Under the pieces are notes generated by a model that did no database searches, was not told where the DNA came from, and saw only the letters and a program-made list of their open reading frames with translations. Shown here piece after piece: positions 18,597 through 28,035 of a stretch of 64,000 nt of DNA. The number at the start of each line of letters is the position of its first letter. Within the stretch, counting starts at the first letter, position 1. A program made the translations under genes and the position numbers. The stretch is from Ruegeria sp. Alg231-54 (lineage in GTDB: Bacteria > Pseudomonadota > Alphaproteobacteria > Rhodobacterales > Rhodobacteraceae), in contig NZ_FREZ01000001.1 of NCBI RefSeq assembly GCF_900143525.1, positions 124,001-188,000 of the forward strand. Direction: 5' to 3'.

Positions 18597-19595
18597 TTAG
18601 CCTTGAAGAATGCGTGCAACCTGTGGTGCAAAGTAGGTCAGGATTCCGTCGCAACCCGCACGTTTGAAGGCCAACAGGCTTTCCAGCATGACCTTCTCAC
18701 CATCAATCCAGCCGTTTTGCGCAGCTGCCTGTATCATCGCGTATTCACCGGACACCTGATAGGCATAGGTTGGCGCGCCAAACGTGTCTTTCACGCGGCG
18801 ACAGATATCCAGATAGGGCATGCCCGGCTTGATCATCACCATGTCTGCGCCCTCTGACAGGTCACGCTCGATCAGGCGCAGTGCCTCGTTCGAATTGGCC
18901 GGGTCCATCTGGTAGGTTTTCTTATCTCCGGTCAGCGCACCCGCCGCGCCTACTGCATCGCGGAAGGGGCCATAGAATGCGCTGGCATATTTGGCTGCAT
19001 AGCTGAGGATCATCACGTTGTGGTGCCCGGCACCCTCAAGCGCGCGACGCATCGCGCCGATGCGGCCATCCATCATGTCCGAGGGGCCAATGATGTCGGC
19101 CCCGGCCTCGGCCTGCGCCAATGTCATCTTGACCAACGCCTCGACGGTCTGATCGTTCACAATCTCGCCATCGACAACATAGCCGTCATGGCCATTGATG
19201 TTGTATGGATCCAGCGCCACGTCGGTCATCACGGCGATATCGGGCGCTGCAGATTTGATCGCCCGAATGGCCCGGTTCGACAGGTTGTCAACGTTCCACG
19301 CCTCGGCGCAATCTTCGGTTTTCAGCCTGGGAACAGTATAGGGAAAGATGCAGATCGCCGGGATGCCAATAGCCTGTGCCTCGACTGCGGCCTTGGCGAT
19401 CAGATCGACCGAGCGCCGCACAACGCCGGGCATCGAAGGTACGGGTTCTTCAATGCCTTCACCATCGCGCACAAAAACCGGCCAGATCAGATCGTCCGTT
19501 GTCAACGCGTGTTCCCGCACCAACCCACGAATGGCGCTGGATTGGCGCGCCCGGCGAAATCGCGTAAGGGGGTAGGGGGCGATGGTCGGTTTCAT
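18597..19595 (-). CDS. hemB: Delta-aminolevulinic acid dehydratase (porphobilinogen synthase)
   Basis: A cytoplasmic enzyme of 332 residues that joins two molecules of 5-aminolevulinate into porphobilinogen for haem and cobalamin synthesis. Signatures are RFRRARQSSAIR near the N-terminus, VMTDVALDPYNINGHDG, DIIGPSDMMDGRIGAMR, the Schiff-base lysine regions LSYAAKYASAFYGPFRD and MVMIKPGMPYLD, and YQVSGEYAMIQAA. I start at ATG 19595 (MKPTIAPYPLTR) with AAGAAGAG upstream. The in-frame extension to 19703 has no family similarity. Confidence 0.96.
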   Translation of the reverse strand: MKPTIAPYPLTRFRRARQSSAIRGLVREHALTTDDLIWPVFVRDGEGIEEPVPSMPGVVRRSVDLIAKAAVEAQAIGIPAICIFPYTVPRLKTEDCAEAWNVDNLSNRAIRAIKSAAPDIAVMTDVALDPYNINGHDGYVVDGEIVNDQTVEALVKMTLAQAEAGADIIGPSDMMDGRIGAMRRALEGAGHHNVMILSYAAKYASAFYGPFRDAVGAAGALTGDKKTYQMDPANSNEALRLIERDLSEGADMVMIKPGMPYLDICRRVKDTFGAPTYAYQVSGEYAMIQAAAQNGWIDGEKVMLESLLAFKRAGCDGILTYFAPQVARILQG

Positions 19596-19714
19596 GTCGC
19601 GCTCTTCTTGAATAATCGTGCATTGGGTGGCATGAATTCCCGATGGTCTCAAGGGTAACATTGGACGCGCCTGCGCGAAGTACGCCCCAAGGACAATGAA
19701 CAAAGGGCTGATGC

Positions 19715-20242
19715 GTGGATTTGCACTCTTCGATTTTCGAACTTATCGACATGCGCAGCTTTTCGAATCTGTGGTACTGGATTGTGTTGGCGGTGCTCTG
19801 GTCGTCGGCCAGTCACTGGGCGATGGGGGTTCCCTACGATCTGCTTGTGCGTGCCCGCCGTGTTGGCGGACAGTCCGAGCAGGACCTGCTGGATATCGTT
19901 CGGATCAACGGCAATAGGCTGCTTTACATTGTTGATATGTCTGGCCTTGTTATTCTTGCCTTATGCTGTTTCTTTTTTACCGGGCTAGCGATGCTGGGTT
20001 TCTACTATGGCATTGAATTTGCGCAGGCCGTGTTTTTGTTGCTGTTCCCCGTGAGTTTGGTGATGCTGATCAACATTCGCGCCGCGCGCAAGTTGCAAGG
20101 CATCGAGCCGGTGCTCGGAAGCGTGTCAAAGATCCTTGTACGCTGCAGGATTTACACCCAGATCATTGGTATGATCTCAATTGTCATCACGTCACTTTGG
20201 GGTATGTACCAGAACGTCTCGATCGGCGTTCTCGGGGGATGA
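19715..20242 (+). CDS. Conserved Rhodobacteraceae membrane protein
   Basis: A protein of 175 residues starting with GTG at 19715, with CAAAGGG upstream. It has about four hydrophobic segments: about 20-40, 70-95 (VDMSGLVILALCCFFFTGLAM), 103-122 and 150-168. An N-terminal motif ELIDMRSFSNLWYWI is followed by SHWAMGVPYDLLVRAR. I recall close relatives in this family annotated as 'component of SufBCD complex', but nothing in the sequence shows a link to iron-sulfur assembly and sufE lies 41 kb away. It ends 19 bases before mfd and may be cotranscribed with it. Confidence 0.72.
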   Translation: MDLHSSIFELIDMRSFSNLWYWIVLAVLWSSASHWAMGVPYDLLVRARRVGGQSEQDLLDIVRINGNRLLYIVDMSGLVILALCCFFFTGLAMLGFYYGIEFAQAVFLLLFPVSLVMLINIRAARKLQGIEPVLGSVSKILVRCRIYTQIIGMISIVITSLWGMYQNVSIGVLGG

Positions 20243-20261
20243 AAATCAGAAAGGCAAGGCG

Positions 20262-23200
20262 ATGACAGCTCCGAACCATGTGACGGTTGGCGGCGCTCCC
20301 GAAGGGTTTGACGCACAGCTTGTTCTGAATGAGATCGTGCGCGCTGGCGGGCCGGTCTGCCACGTCGCGCGTGACGACAAACGGATGGAGGCGATGCGGG
20401 CCGCACTGGCTTTCTTTGGCCCCGATATGCCGGTCTTTGTGTTCCCCGGGTGGGACTGCCTGCCATATGACCGGGTGTCGCCCAACGCCGACATAGCAGC
20501 GGCGCGTGTGGCGACTTTGGCGGCACTGGTGCATCAGATGCCGGATCGATTTGTCCTGCTGACCACGCTGAATGCCGCGACCCAGCGGGTGCCTGCGCGG
20601 GATGTGCTACGCGAGGCTGCTTTTACCGCCCGCGTGAACCACCGCGTGGACGAAACGGCGCTGCGGAACTTCCTTGTGCGCATGGGGTTCACGCAAAGTC
20701 CGACGGTGATGGAGCCGGGTGATTATGCGGTTCGCGGCGGTATCATCGACATTTTTCCCCCCGGTGAATCCGGCCCAGTGCGTTTGGATCTGTTCGGAGA
20801 CGTGCTGGACGGCGCGCGCCGGTTCGATCCGGTTTCGCAACGCACGACCGAAAAGCTGGATGTTGTCGAATTGGCTCCGGTTTCCGAGGTCATTCTGGAT
20901 GACGCCGCCATCACGCGGTTCCGCCAAAACTATCGCATCGAATTTGGCGCGGCGGGCACCGATGATCCGCTGTATGAGGCGATCAGCGCGGGCCGCAAGC
21001 ATCAGGGCATCGAACACTGGCTGCCGTTCTTCCACGAAAAGCTGGAAACCCTGTTTGACTATCTGCCGGATGCGACGATCACTGTGGATGATCAGGTGAC
21101 ACCCACGCGGCTTGCCCGCTGGGATACAATTGCCGATCAGTATGAAACGCGGCGTCTGGCGCTGGAAAATCGTTCGCGCATGGATACGGTGTATAAGCCT
21201 ACACCACCTGGATTGCTCTATCTGGACGATGCCGCATGGGAGCAGGCGGTCGGGGACCGGCGGGTGATGCAGTTCAGCCCGCTGCCTCAGGCCAGCGGTC
21301 CCGGTGTGATCGATGCAGGCGGGCGGATTGGCCGCAATTTCGCACCAGAGCGGCAGCAGGAAAACATTAGCCTGTTTGGTGCTTTGGCAAGCCATATCAC
21401 CGACAAGATGGCCAAGGGGCCCGTCTTGATTGCGTCGTATTCTGAAGGGGCGCGAGAGCGTCTAACAGGCTTGATCGAGGATGAAGGCCTGGCCGAAGCC
21501 GTCCCTGTCACCGATGGCACCCGGATTGGCAAACGCGGATTGCATCTGGCTGTCTGGGCGCTTGAGCACGGGTTTGAAACGCCCGGTCTGACCGTGATCG
21601 CTGAGCAGGACGTGCTGGGTGACCGCCTCATCCGCCAGCCTAAGAAGCGCCGCAAGGCCGAGAATTTCTTGACCGAAACCCAATCGCTCAGCCCCGGTGA
21701 TCTGGTGGTGCATGTCGACCACGGGATCGGGCGGTACATTGGGATGGAAGTGGTCACGGCGGCCGGTGCTGCGCATGAATGCCTGCTGCTGGAATATGCC
21801 GAACAGTCCAAGCTGTATCTGCCGGTCGAGAACATCGAGTTGCTGTCGAAATACGGCCATGACGAAGGTCTGCTGGACCGCTTGGGTGGAGGTGCGTGGC
21901 AGGCTAAGAAAGCCAAGCTGAAAGAACGCATTCGCGAGATGGCGGACAAGCTGATCCGTATCGCTGCGGAACGCGCATTGCGCAAAGCTCCGGTCATGGA
22001 TCCGCCGCCCCACGCGTGGGAGGAGTTCAGCGCGCGCTTTCCATATCAGGAAACCGATGATCAGTTGCGCGCGATTTCCGAGGTGATGGAGGACATGCAT
22101 TCCGGCGCGCCGATGGATCGGTTGATCTGTGGTGACGTGGGCTTTGGCAAAACCGAGGTTGCCATGCGCGCGGCCTTTGTCGCCGCGATGTCCGGTGTTC
22201 AGGTGGCCGTGATCGCACCGACCACCTTGCTGGCCCGTCAGCATGCAGCCAGCTTCAAGGAACGGTTCCGGGGCTTCCCGTTGGAGGTGCGGCAGCTATC
22301 GCGCTTTGTGTCCGCGAAAGATGCACAGCAGACCCGTGATGGTATGGCGCGCGGGACCGTCGACATCGTGATCGGCACCCATGCGTTGCTGGCCAAGGGT
22401 ATCCGGTTCAACAATCTGGGCCTGTTGATCATCGACGAAGAACAGCATTTTGGCGTCGGTCACAAGGAACGACTTAAGCAGCTGCGCAGCGACATTCACG
22501 TTCTGACCCTTACCGCCACACCGATCCCTCGGACACTGCAACTGTCACTGACCGGGGTGCGCGATCTGTCGATCATTGGCACACCGCCGATCGACCGTCT
22601 GGCCATTCGTACCTATGTCAGCGAATTCGACGCGGTCACTGTCCGCGAGGCGCTATTGCGCGAACACTATCGTGGCGGGCAGAGCTTTTACGTTGTTCCC
22701 CGTATCTCCGACCTGCCAGAGATCGAGGAGTTCCTGAAAGAACAGCTGCCCGAACTGACTTATATGGTGGCACATGGGCAAATGGCGGCGGGCGAACTCG
22801 ATGATCGTATGAACGCCTTTTATGACGGAAAATACGACGTGTTGTTGGCGACGACGATTGTCGAAAGCGGGCTTGATATTCCCACCGCGAACACGATGGT
22901 CGTGCACCGGGCGGACATGTTCGGGCTGGCGCAGCTTTATCAGATCCGTGGTCGGGTAGGGCGGTCTAAAACCCGTGCCTATGCGTACCTGACCACCAAG
23001 CCGCGTCAGAAACTGACGGCGACAGCCGAAAAGCGCCTGCGGGTTCTGGGCTCGCTGGATACTCTGGGGGCCGGGTTCACGCTGGCGTCGCAGGATCTGG
23101 ACATTCGTGGTGCGGGCAACTTGCTGGGTGAGGAACAATCTGGCCAGATGCGCGACGTCGGCTATGAGCTGTATCAATCGATGCTGGAAGAGGCGATTGC

Positions 23201-23720
23201 CAAGATCAAAGCCGGTGAGATGGAAGGCCTGTCGGAAGCCGACGACCAATGGGCGCCACAGATCAATCTGGGCGTACCGGTTCTGATCCCCGAAGATTAC
23301 GTGCCCGATCTGGATGTGCGTTTGGGGCTTTATCGTCGCCTGTCATCGCTTTCGACCAAGGTCGAGCTGGAAGGTTTTGCCGCAGAACTGATTGACAGGT
23401 TCGGAACGCTGCCGAAAGAGGTGAATACCCTGATGCTGGTCGTGCGTATCAAGGCGATGTGCAAGCGGGCAGGGATCGCCAAGCTGGATGGCGGGCCGAA
23501 AGGCGCGACAATCCAGTTCCACAACGACAAGTTCGCCTCGCCAGAGGGTTTGGTCGAGTTCATTCAGAACCAACGCGGTTTGGCCAAGGTTAAGGACAAC
23601 AAGATCGTCGTCAGACGTGATTGGAAGAAGGACAGCGACAAGATTAAAGGCGCATTCGCCATCGCCCGCGATCTGGCGGAAAAGGTCATGGCAGCGAAGA
23701 AGAAAAAGGCGAATGCCTAG
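20262..23720 (+). CDS. mfd: Transcription-repair coupling factor Mfd
   Basis: A translocase of 1152 residues that removes stalled RNA polymerase at DNA lesions and recruits UvrA. Domains in order: UvrB-like N-terminal module (PVFVFPGWDCLPYDRVSP), RNA polymerase-interaction domain (about 490-570, LVVHVDHGIGRYIGME), helicase core with Walker A GDVGFGKTE (from residue 624) and DEEQ (725-728), the QIRGRVGRSKTRAYAYL motif VI, and the C-terminal TRCF domain near 1000-1100. I start at ATG 20262 (MTAPNHVTVGG), preceded by AAGGCAAGG. The longer frame upstream lies inside the preceding gene. Confidence 0.97.
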   Translation: MTAPNHVTVGGAPEGFDAQLVLNEIVRAGGPVCHVARDDKRMEAMRAALAFFGPDMPVFVFPGWDCLPYDRVSPNADIAAARVATLAALVHQMPDRFVLLTTLNAATQRVPARDVLREAAFTARVNHRVDETALRNFLVRMGFTQSPTVMEPGDYAVRGGIIDIFPPGESGPVRLDLFGDVLDGARRFDPVSQRTTEKLDVVELAPVSEVILDDAAITRFRQNYRIEFGAAGTDDPLYEAISAGRKHQGIEHWLPFFHEKLETLFDYLPDATITVDDQVTPTRLARWDTIADQYETRRLALENRSRMDTVYKPTPPGLLYLDDAAWEQAVGDRRVMQFSPLPQASGPGVIDAGGRIGRNFAPERQQENISLFGALASHITDKMAKGPVLIASYSEGARERLTGLIEDEGLAEAVPVTDGTRIGKRGLHLAVWALEHGFETPGLTVIAEQDVLGDRLIRQPKKRRKAENFLTETQSLSPGDLVVHVDHGIGRYIGMEVVTAAGAAHECLLLEYAEQSKLYLPVENIELLSKYGHDEGLLDRLGGGAWQAKKAKLKERIREMADKLIRIAAERALRKAPVMDPPPHAWEEFSARFPYQETDDQLRAISEVMEDMHSGAPMDRLICGDVGFGKTEVAMRAAFVAAMSGVQVAVIAPTTLLARQHAASFKERFRGFPLEVRQLSRFVSAKDAQQTRDGMARGTVDIVIGTHALLAKGIRFNNLGLLIIDEEQHFGVGHKERLKQLRSDIHVLTLTATPIPRTLQLSLTGVRDLSIIGTPPIDRLAIRTYVSEFDAVTVREALLREHYRGGQSFYVVPRISDLPEIEEFLKEQLPELTYMVAHGQMAAGELDDRMNAFYDGKYDVLLATTIVESGLDIPTANTMVVHRADMFGLAQLYQIRGRVGRSKTRAYAYLTTKPRQKLTATAEKRLRVLGSLDTLGAGFTLASQDLDIRGAGNLLGEEQSGQMRDVGYELYQSMLEEAIAKIKAGEMEGLSEADDQWAPQINLGVPVLIPEDYVPDLDVRLGLYRRLSSLSTKVELEGFAAELIDRFGTLPKEVNTLMLVVRIKAMCKRAGIAKLDGGPKGATIQFHNDKFASPEGLVEFIQNQRGLAKVKDNKIVVRRDWKKDSDKIKGAFAIARDLAEKVMAAKKKKANA

Positions 23721-24373
23721 TCTCCGCTGACGAAAGTGCACAATTGCCATTCGCCCGCGTCGGATTTTACGAATGCGGCGCGGTGGCCTGTCATGGGCCA
23801 GAGAAAGTCGCCGTGCATGAATCCCCGCGTGCCGTCGGTCAGCATCACCGGTTGATAGTCGGCACCGTCGCGATAGTTCGGGACGATGACGATCTCGTAG
23901 CTGATGAGGCTCAGCGCTGGGGAGCCCGGTTCGGCCGCTTGCCGAAGGGTGACGTCCTCACCGGTTACAAAGTAGGCCACGTAAGGGTCCAATGAGGCAG
24001 GCAGGGTGATCTGCCATTGATGCGGCATCCAAAACTCACCCTCGTCGTCGAAATAGCCCGGTTGGGACAGGGTGGTCTCCAGATCGCCCCAGTAGGTATC
24101 GCGGTTCTGATGTTCCTGAGAACCGCCGATGTCCGGGGCGAGGTATTCGAGAAACTCCTCAGGCCCGCCGTTTCCGCCATGGCTGAGGTAGATGTCCGGG
24201 CAGGCCGCTGCGATCACGGCTTTGGTGTCCCGCGTGGCCACGCTGGCCAACAGTCTATCGCGAAAGGCCACCAAAGCAGGGTCGCGTTCTGCCTCATCCA
24301 CCGGTGGAAAGGACTGGCGGTCCGCCAGAGCCGGGCCGCAGACCAACAGTGACAACAGAAATGCGCGGATCAT
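23717..24373 (-). CDS. Exported protein of unknown function
   Basis: A protein of 218 residues with a classical signal peptide (MIRAFLLSLLVCGPALADRQ, cleavage likely after ALA). The middle part has AACPDIYLSHGGNGGPEEFLEYLAP, and the C-terminal part (VTLRQAAEPGSPALSLISYEIV and DGTRGFMHGDFLWPMTGHRAAF) resembles an SH3-like repeat of the kind found in periplasmic proteins. Its ATG overlaps the stop codon of the TPR gene by ATGA, so the two are translationally coupled. It converges with mfd, overlapping its last four bases. Confidence 0.75.
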   Translation of the reverse strand: MIRAFLLSLLVCGPALADRQSFPPVDEAERDPALVAFRDRLLASVATRDTKAVIAAACPDIYLSHGGNGGPEEFLEYLAPDIGGSQEHQNRDTYWGDLETTLSQPGYFDDEGEFWMPHQWQITLPASLDPYVAYFVTGEDVTLRQAAEPGSPALSLISYEIVIVPNYRDGADYQPVMLTDGTRGFMHGDFLWPMTGHRAAFVKSDAGEWQLCTFVSGD

Positions 24374-26034
24374 TCTGCGGCCTTCATCGCTGCCTGCGCA
24401 CAAAAACACGAGGCCCCGACGGCCCGGTCAGCGCGGGCAAGCGCCAGATCAAGACGTTGTTTGATCAATTTGATCTCAACTGTCTCACCGCGTGCTTTCA
24501 GACAATCATGCAGGCCCTTCAAACTCCAGACATTGTCGGGGTGGATTGAGGCGCGGCTCAGAGTGCCGCCAAGCCCTAGATCCTCGCGATACACTGCTTC
24601 GGCCTCGGGCACGTGGCCCTGTTCGTACAACAACGCACCAAGCGCGTGGCGCGCGGGTTGCATCCAACCCCAAGGCTCGTCGTAGGGCAACGTGTCGTCC
24701 AATTCGACCGAGCGCCTAAGATGGGCGAATGCGGCGTCATAGTTGCTTTTGCGATACTCAATCTCTCCGCGCAGCATTTCGCGGGCGATGTCCAGCAAGT
24801 CGATCACGCGGTTGTTGTGCAGCAGCCGGGTTTCCGGAACCCGATCCTTAGCGGCAAGGAACAGTTGCTCTTCGGCCTCTGCTTCGGCCACCTGACCGGT
24901 GGCCGCATAGGCGATTGCACGTGCGTAATGGGTGGTTGCGGTGACAGTACGGTAGAGGTCCTGATCCTCGGGCAAGGGCAGGGCCTTTGCTTCTTCCCAC
25001 CGGCCAAATCGGATCAGGATATGCGGCCCCATCGACATGTAGCTTTCGAAAAAATCCGCCATGGGCGGGCTTTCGGTGCGCAGCATCTCTTCGGGGGTGG
25101 TGTCCCAGATGCCCTGATTAGCGCGCAGCGCGGGTTCCATCTGGCCAAGGAAAAGCGCGCCATAGATGGCAAAATGATAGTCGTGCTGGCGATAGCCTGT
25201 GTAGATGTTGAACGCGCCTTCGCGCTCATAATACTTAAGGTCAGCCTCGGTCGCCTTTTCATTCCAGTGGACGACGTTCTGATAGTGCCCGCACAACACG
25301 TCGATATGGGTTGGCATATGTACCAAATGCCCCGCATCCGGGACCAATGTGCGCAACACATCGCCAGCCTTCAGAGCCTTTTCTGGTGTCGGCGACATCT
25401 CCATCAGATGAACATAGAGGTGCAGCAAGCCCGGGTGCGACATGGCTGCCGGGTCGTCGGCCATTGCGTCTTCCAGGGCTTTTTGCGCCTCCAACGTGGC
25501 TGCGCCTTCAGCAGGCTCACCGGTTCTCAAGTTCCACATCTGCCAAGGGGTCAGGTTGAGCAACGCCTCGACATAGATGGTCCGCAGATCAAGGTGATCC
25601 GACTGCTCAGAAAAGGCCGCCCGCATCGCATCGGCGAAATCGTGGTCCCAGCTATGCATGTCGTCGACAGGATCGCGTTGAGGATACCGCGCGGGCAGGG
25701 CGTGGATCAGGGCTTGTTCAACCGATGTGCAGCTATCGACCAGAGCCATGGCTTTCTGCGTGGCATCAAAGGCAAGCGCCAGCGCTTTTCGCTGCCCACG
25801 GTCATCCAACAGGTTCCATGGCAGGTTGTAGTTTGGCCCTGCCGCATAGGCCACGCCCCAGTGGGCCATCGCGCAGTCGGGGTCAAACTCAAGCGCGCGC
25901 TGAAAACACACAACCGCTTCGTCGTGGTTATAGCCGTAGGTCCAATTCAGCCCTCGGTCGAACCAAAGCTGTGCGTCTGCTGAGGCCGTCGTTATCGGAC
26001 AGGAATATGCGCCAAGATCGTAGTAGTCGCTCAC
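24370..26034 (-). CDS. Tetratricopeptide repeat protein
   Basis: A protein of 554 residues with no signal peptide. Family features near the N-terminus are AQLWFDRGLNWTYGYNHDEAVVCFQRALEFDP and CAMAHWGVAYAAGPNYNLPW, the first TPR unit. Later helices include HLVHMPTHIDVLCGHYQNVVHWNEKATEAD and a C-terminal TPR near HALGALLYEQGHVPEAEAVYREDL. Proteins of this type are widespread and functionally uncharacterised; some sit beside copper or redox genes, but nothing here points to a role. The next gene (exported protein) is coupled to it by an ATGA overlap. Confidence 0.82.
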   Translation of the reverse strand: MSDYYDLGAYSCPITTASADAQLWFDRGLNWTYGYNHDEAVVCFQRALEFDPDCAMAHWGVAYAAGPNYNLPWNLLDDRGQRKALALAFDATQKAMALVDSCTSVEQALIHALPARYPQRDPVDDMHSWDHDFADAMRAAFSEQSDHLDLRTIYVEALLNLTPWQMWNLRTGEPAEGAATLEAQKALEDAMADDPAAMSHPGLLHLYVHLMEMSPTPEKALKAGDVLRTLVPDAGHLVHMPTHIDVLCGHYQNVVHWNEKATEADLKYYEREGAFNIYTGYRQHDYHFAIYGALFLGQMEPALRANQGIWDTTPEEMLRTESPPMADFFESYMSMGPHILIRFGRWEEAKALPLPEDQDLYRTVTATTHYARAIAYAATGQVAEAEAEEQLFLAAKDRVPETRLLHNNRVIDLLDIAREMLRGEIEYRKSNYDAAFAHLRRSVELDDTLPYDEPWGWMQPARHALGALLYEQGHVPEAEAVYREDLGLGGTLSRASIHPDNVWSLKGLHDCLKARGETVEIKLIKQRLDLALARADRAVGASCFCAQAAMKAAE

Positions 26035-26091
26035 TGAAAAACTCCACTCATATTGAGCAGATGTTAGCCTGATTCACCGTTCCTGCACAGA

Positions 26092-27300
26092 TCAGGCTGG
26101 AAGCCTGTTTTCGATCCGCCCCATATGCAGCATCAGGCCGAAGCCCGCGGCACTCATGGCCAGGATGCCAACAGCCAGCGGGGTGATAGACCCGTCGAAC
26201 ATCTGCCCGATGGGGGCCGCAATCGCGGCTGCAAACACGGTCGAGATCGCTCCGATCACCGAGGCTGCCATGCCCGCGATATGGCCCATTGGCTCCATCG
26301 CGATGGCGTTCAGGTTGCCCATAGTCATGCCTGCCATAAAGAAGACTGCCGTTTGCCAGCTTACGAAAACGGCGAAAGACATGGTGGGCGAAAGGTCTGC
26401 CGCATTCAGGGCGATGACAGCTGTGGTAAAGAGGACCTGCGCACCCAACGCCCATGTCACGATCCGGCGCATGCCCAATTTGATAACGAGTGCCGCGTTT
26501 AACAGGCTGGCTGAGCCCGCCATCAACGCCACGAACCCGAACCAGAACGGAAAACTGTCGGCACTGTCGTGGATGACATCGTAGACCGGTTGAACCATCG
26601 TCAGCATGGTGAACAACATGCCCAGACACAGTGTCTGAACCAAGATCGACAGTCGGACAGTTGGATGTGTGAACATCTGGCGCGCAGCGTCGAGTATAAG
26701 GGGCAGGCGCAGCGGGCGACGGTTTTCGGCCGACAAGGGTTCCGGAAGGCGCAGGCCCATCCAGACGATGGTGATCAGTGAGAACAGGATGAATGAGGCA
26801 AAGATACCCCGCCATCCGGTCAGTGCGATCACGCCGGCACCAAGCATTGGCGCAATCGCCGGTACCAGGGTGAAGATCATCATTGCTATCGATACAATCC
26901 GCGCCATCTCGCGGCCCGAATACAGGTCGCGAATAATTGCCATGGCCACCACGCGCGGGGCCGCACATCCGATCCCCTGGAAGACACGGGCGACCAATAG
27001 CATTTCGAGTGATGAACTGGCCCAGGCAGCTGCCGCAGCGATGATATACAGTGCCGATCCGACGTAAATCACTGGTTTGCGGCCAAAGGCGTCCGACAGC
27101 GGACCGGTGAAAAACGTGCCAATCCCCATGCCCAACACAAACGAAGTCAGGATCAGCTGGGCTTTGTTGACGTCGTTCGGGCTGAGTTGCGCGCCGATAT
27201 TTGGCAGTGCAGGCAACATGGAATCGATCGAAAACGCGATCGTCGCAAACATCATTGCGACAAGTGCTACGAACTCACCCCGTGACATGCGATTGGCCAT
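26092..27300 (-). CDS. Bcr/CflA-type MFS multidrug efflux transporter
   Basis: A protein of 402 residues with about twelve hydrophobic segments. Signatures of the DHA1/Bcr-CflA group are DSMLPALPNIGAQL in the first helix region, GPLSDAFGRKPVIYVG in the loop between helices 2 and 3 (MFS motif A), and ARVFQGIGCAAPRVVAMAIIRDLY. It is expected to export small hydrophobic drugs or metabolites with proton antiport. I start at ATG 27300 because GGAGGG lies immediately upstream; the frame is open ten codons further. A TTGAC/GTCAA inverted repeat lies 40-57 bases upstream. Confidence 0.88.
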   Translation of the reverse strand: MANRMSRGEFVALVAMMFATIAFSIDSMLPALPNIGAQLSPNDVNKAQLILTSFVLGMGIGTFFTGPLSDAFGRKPVIYVGSALYIIAAAAAWASSSLEMLLVARVFQGIGCAAPRVVAMAIIRDLYSGREMARIVSIAMMIFTLVPAIAPMLGAGVIALTGWRGIFASFILFSLITIVWMGLRLPEPLSAENRRPLRLPLILDAARQMFTHPTVRLSILVQTLCLGMLFTMLTMVQPVYDVIHDSADSFPFWFGFVALMAGSASLLNAALVIKLGMRRIVTWALGAQVLFTTAVIALNAADLSPTMSFAVFVSWQTAVFFMAGMTMGNLNAIAMEPMGHIAGMAASVIGAISTVFAAAIAAPIGQMFDGSITPLAVGILAMSAAGFGLMLHMGRIENRLPA

Positions 27301-27340
27301 AACGCCCTCCTGATCTGTTCGCGCTATCACGGCAAATCAG

Positions 27341-27387
27341 TTGACGCTAGGTGTCAAATTGCACAGAGGTCTGTGCTAATTTGCAGG
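27341..27387. promoter_or_regulatory. Overlapping palindromes between the MFS gene and the DsbA-like gene
   Basis: Two inverted repeats abut: TTGAC-N7-GTCAA at 27341-27357, and GCACAGA-GG-TCTGTGC at 27361-27376 flanked by AAATT/AATTT. The second covers the stop codon of the DsbA-like gene and resembles a two-way terminator. The first sits where an operator of the MFS promoter could be. Confidence 0.4.
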
Positions 27388-28035
27388 GGAAGCCTCAAGT
27401 TGAGACATGATTTCAGCAATCACTTTTTCCCACATTTCAGGGGGTTGCGCCCCGGGGACGGCATGTTGATTGGCAACGATGAACGTCGGGACAGAGCTGA
27501 CGCCCATTTGCCTGGAATGGCTGTCACGGTTGCTGATATCCTCGCGATCGGCATCGGATTTCAGCAGTTTTAGAACGACTGCGGCGTCCATGCCCGCATT
27601 GTCGGCAATATCCGCCAGAACCTCATGATCGCCGATATCGCGGGCCTGTACGAAATAGGCATCGAACAGTGCATCGACCACGGCGTTCTGTTTGCCCTCA
27701 ATCCCTGCCCAATGGATCAGGCGGTGCGCGTCCAGAGTGTTGGGCGTGCGCTTCATACCTTCGAAGTCGATCTTAAGGCCTGAGTTCTCGGCATGATCAA
27801 CAACCGGTGCATAGGCCCGCACAGCACCGTCCTTGCCCCCGAACTTGCGTTCGAGATATTCGCGGCGATCCATCCCGGCATCCGGCATGTCGGGGTTTAA
27901 TTGGAATGGATGCCATTCGATCACAAACGGATGGTCCGGGATCGCCGCCAGCGCCTTGTCCAGATGGGTTTTGCCGATATAGCACCACGGGCAGATCGGG
28001 TCGGACATGATATCAAGCTTGACGGTCTCGGTCAT
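27376..28035 (-). CDS. DsbA family oxidoreductase, FrnE-like
   Basis: A protein of 219 residues with a thioredoxin fold and helical insert. The redox motif CPWC is at residues 15-18 (SDPICPWCYIG). FrnE-type features are WHPFQLNPDMP, the RREYLERKFGG segment, DAHRLIHWAG and the cis-proline region VSSVPTFIVANQHAVPGAQPP. No signal peptide is visible, so it is cytoplasmic, unlike true DsbA. Its start overlaps the stop of the upstream acyl-CoA ligase gene (ATGA at 28032-28035), so the two are coupled. FrnE-like proteins act as disulfide isomerases or detoxification enzymes; the substrate here is unknown. Confidence 0.87.
   Translation of the reverse strand: MTETVKLDIMSDPICPWCYIGKTHLDKALAAIPDHPFVIEWHPFQLNPDMPDAGMDRREYLERKFGGKDGAVRAYAPVVDHAENSGLKIDFEGMKRTPNTLDAHRLIHWAGIEGKQNAVVDALFDAYFVQARDIGDHEVLADIADNAGMDAAVVLKLLKSDADREDISNRDSHSRQMGVSSVPTFIVANQHAVPGAQPPEMWEKVIAEIMSQLEASPAN

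Noticed and set aside
20607..21395. 262-codon frame on the minus strand
   Set aside because: Antisense to mfd, which is conserved along its whole length here.
24613..25983. 456-codon frame on the plus strand
   Set aside because: Antisense shadow of the TPR protein gene.
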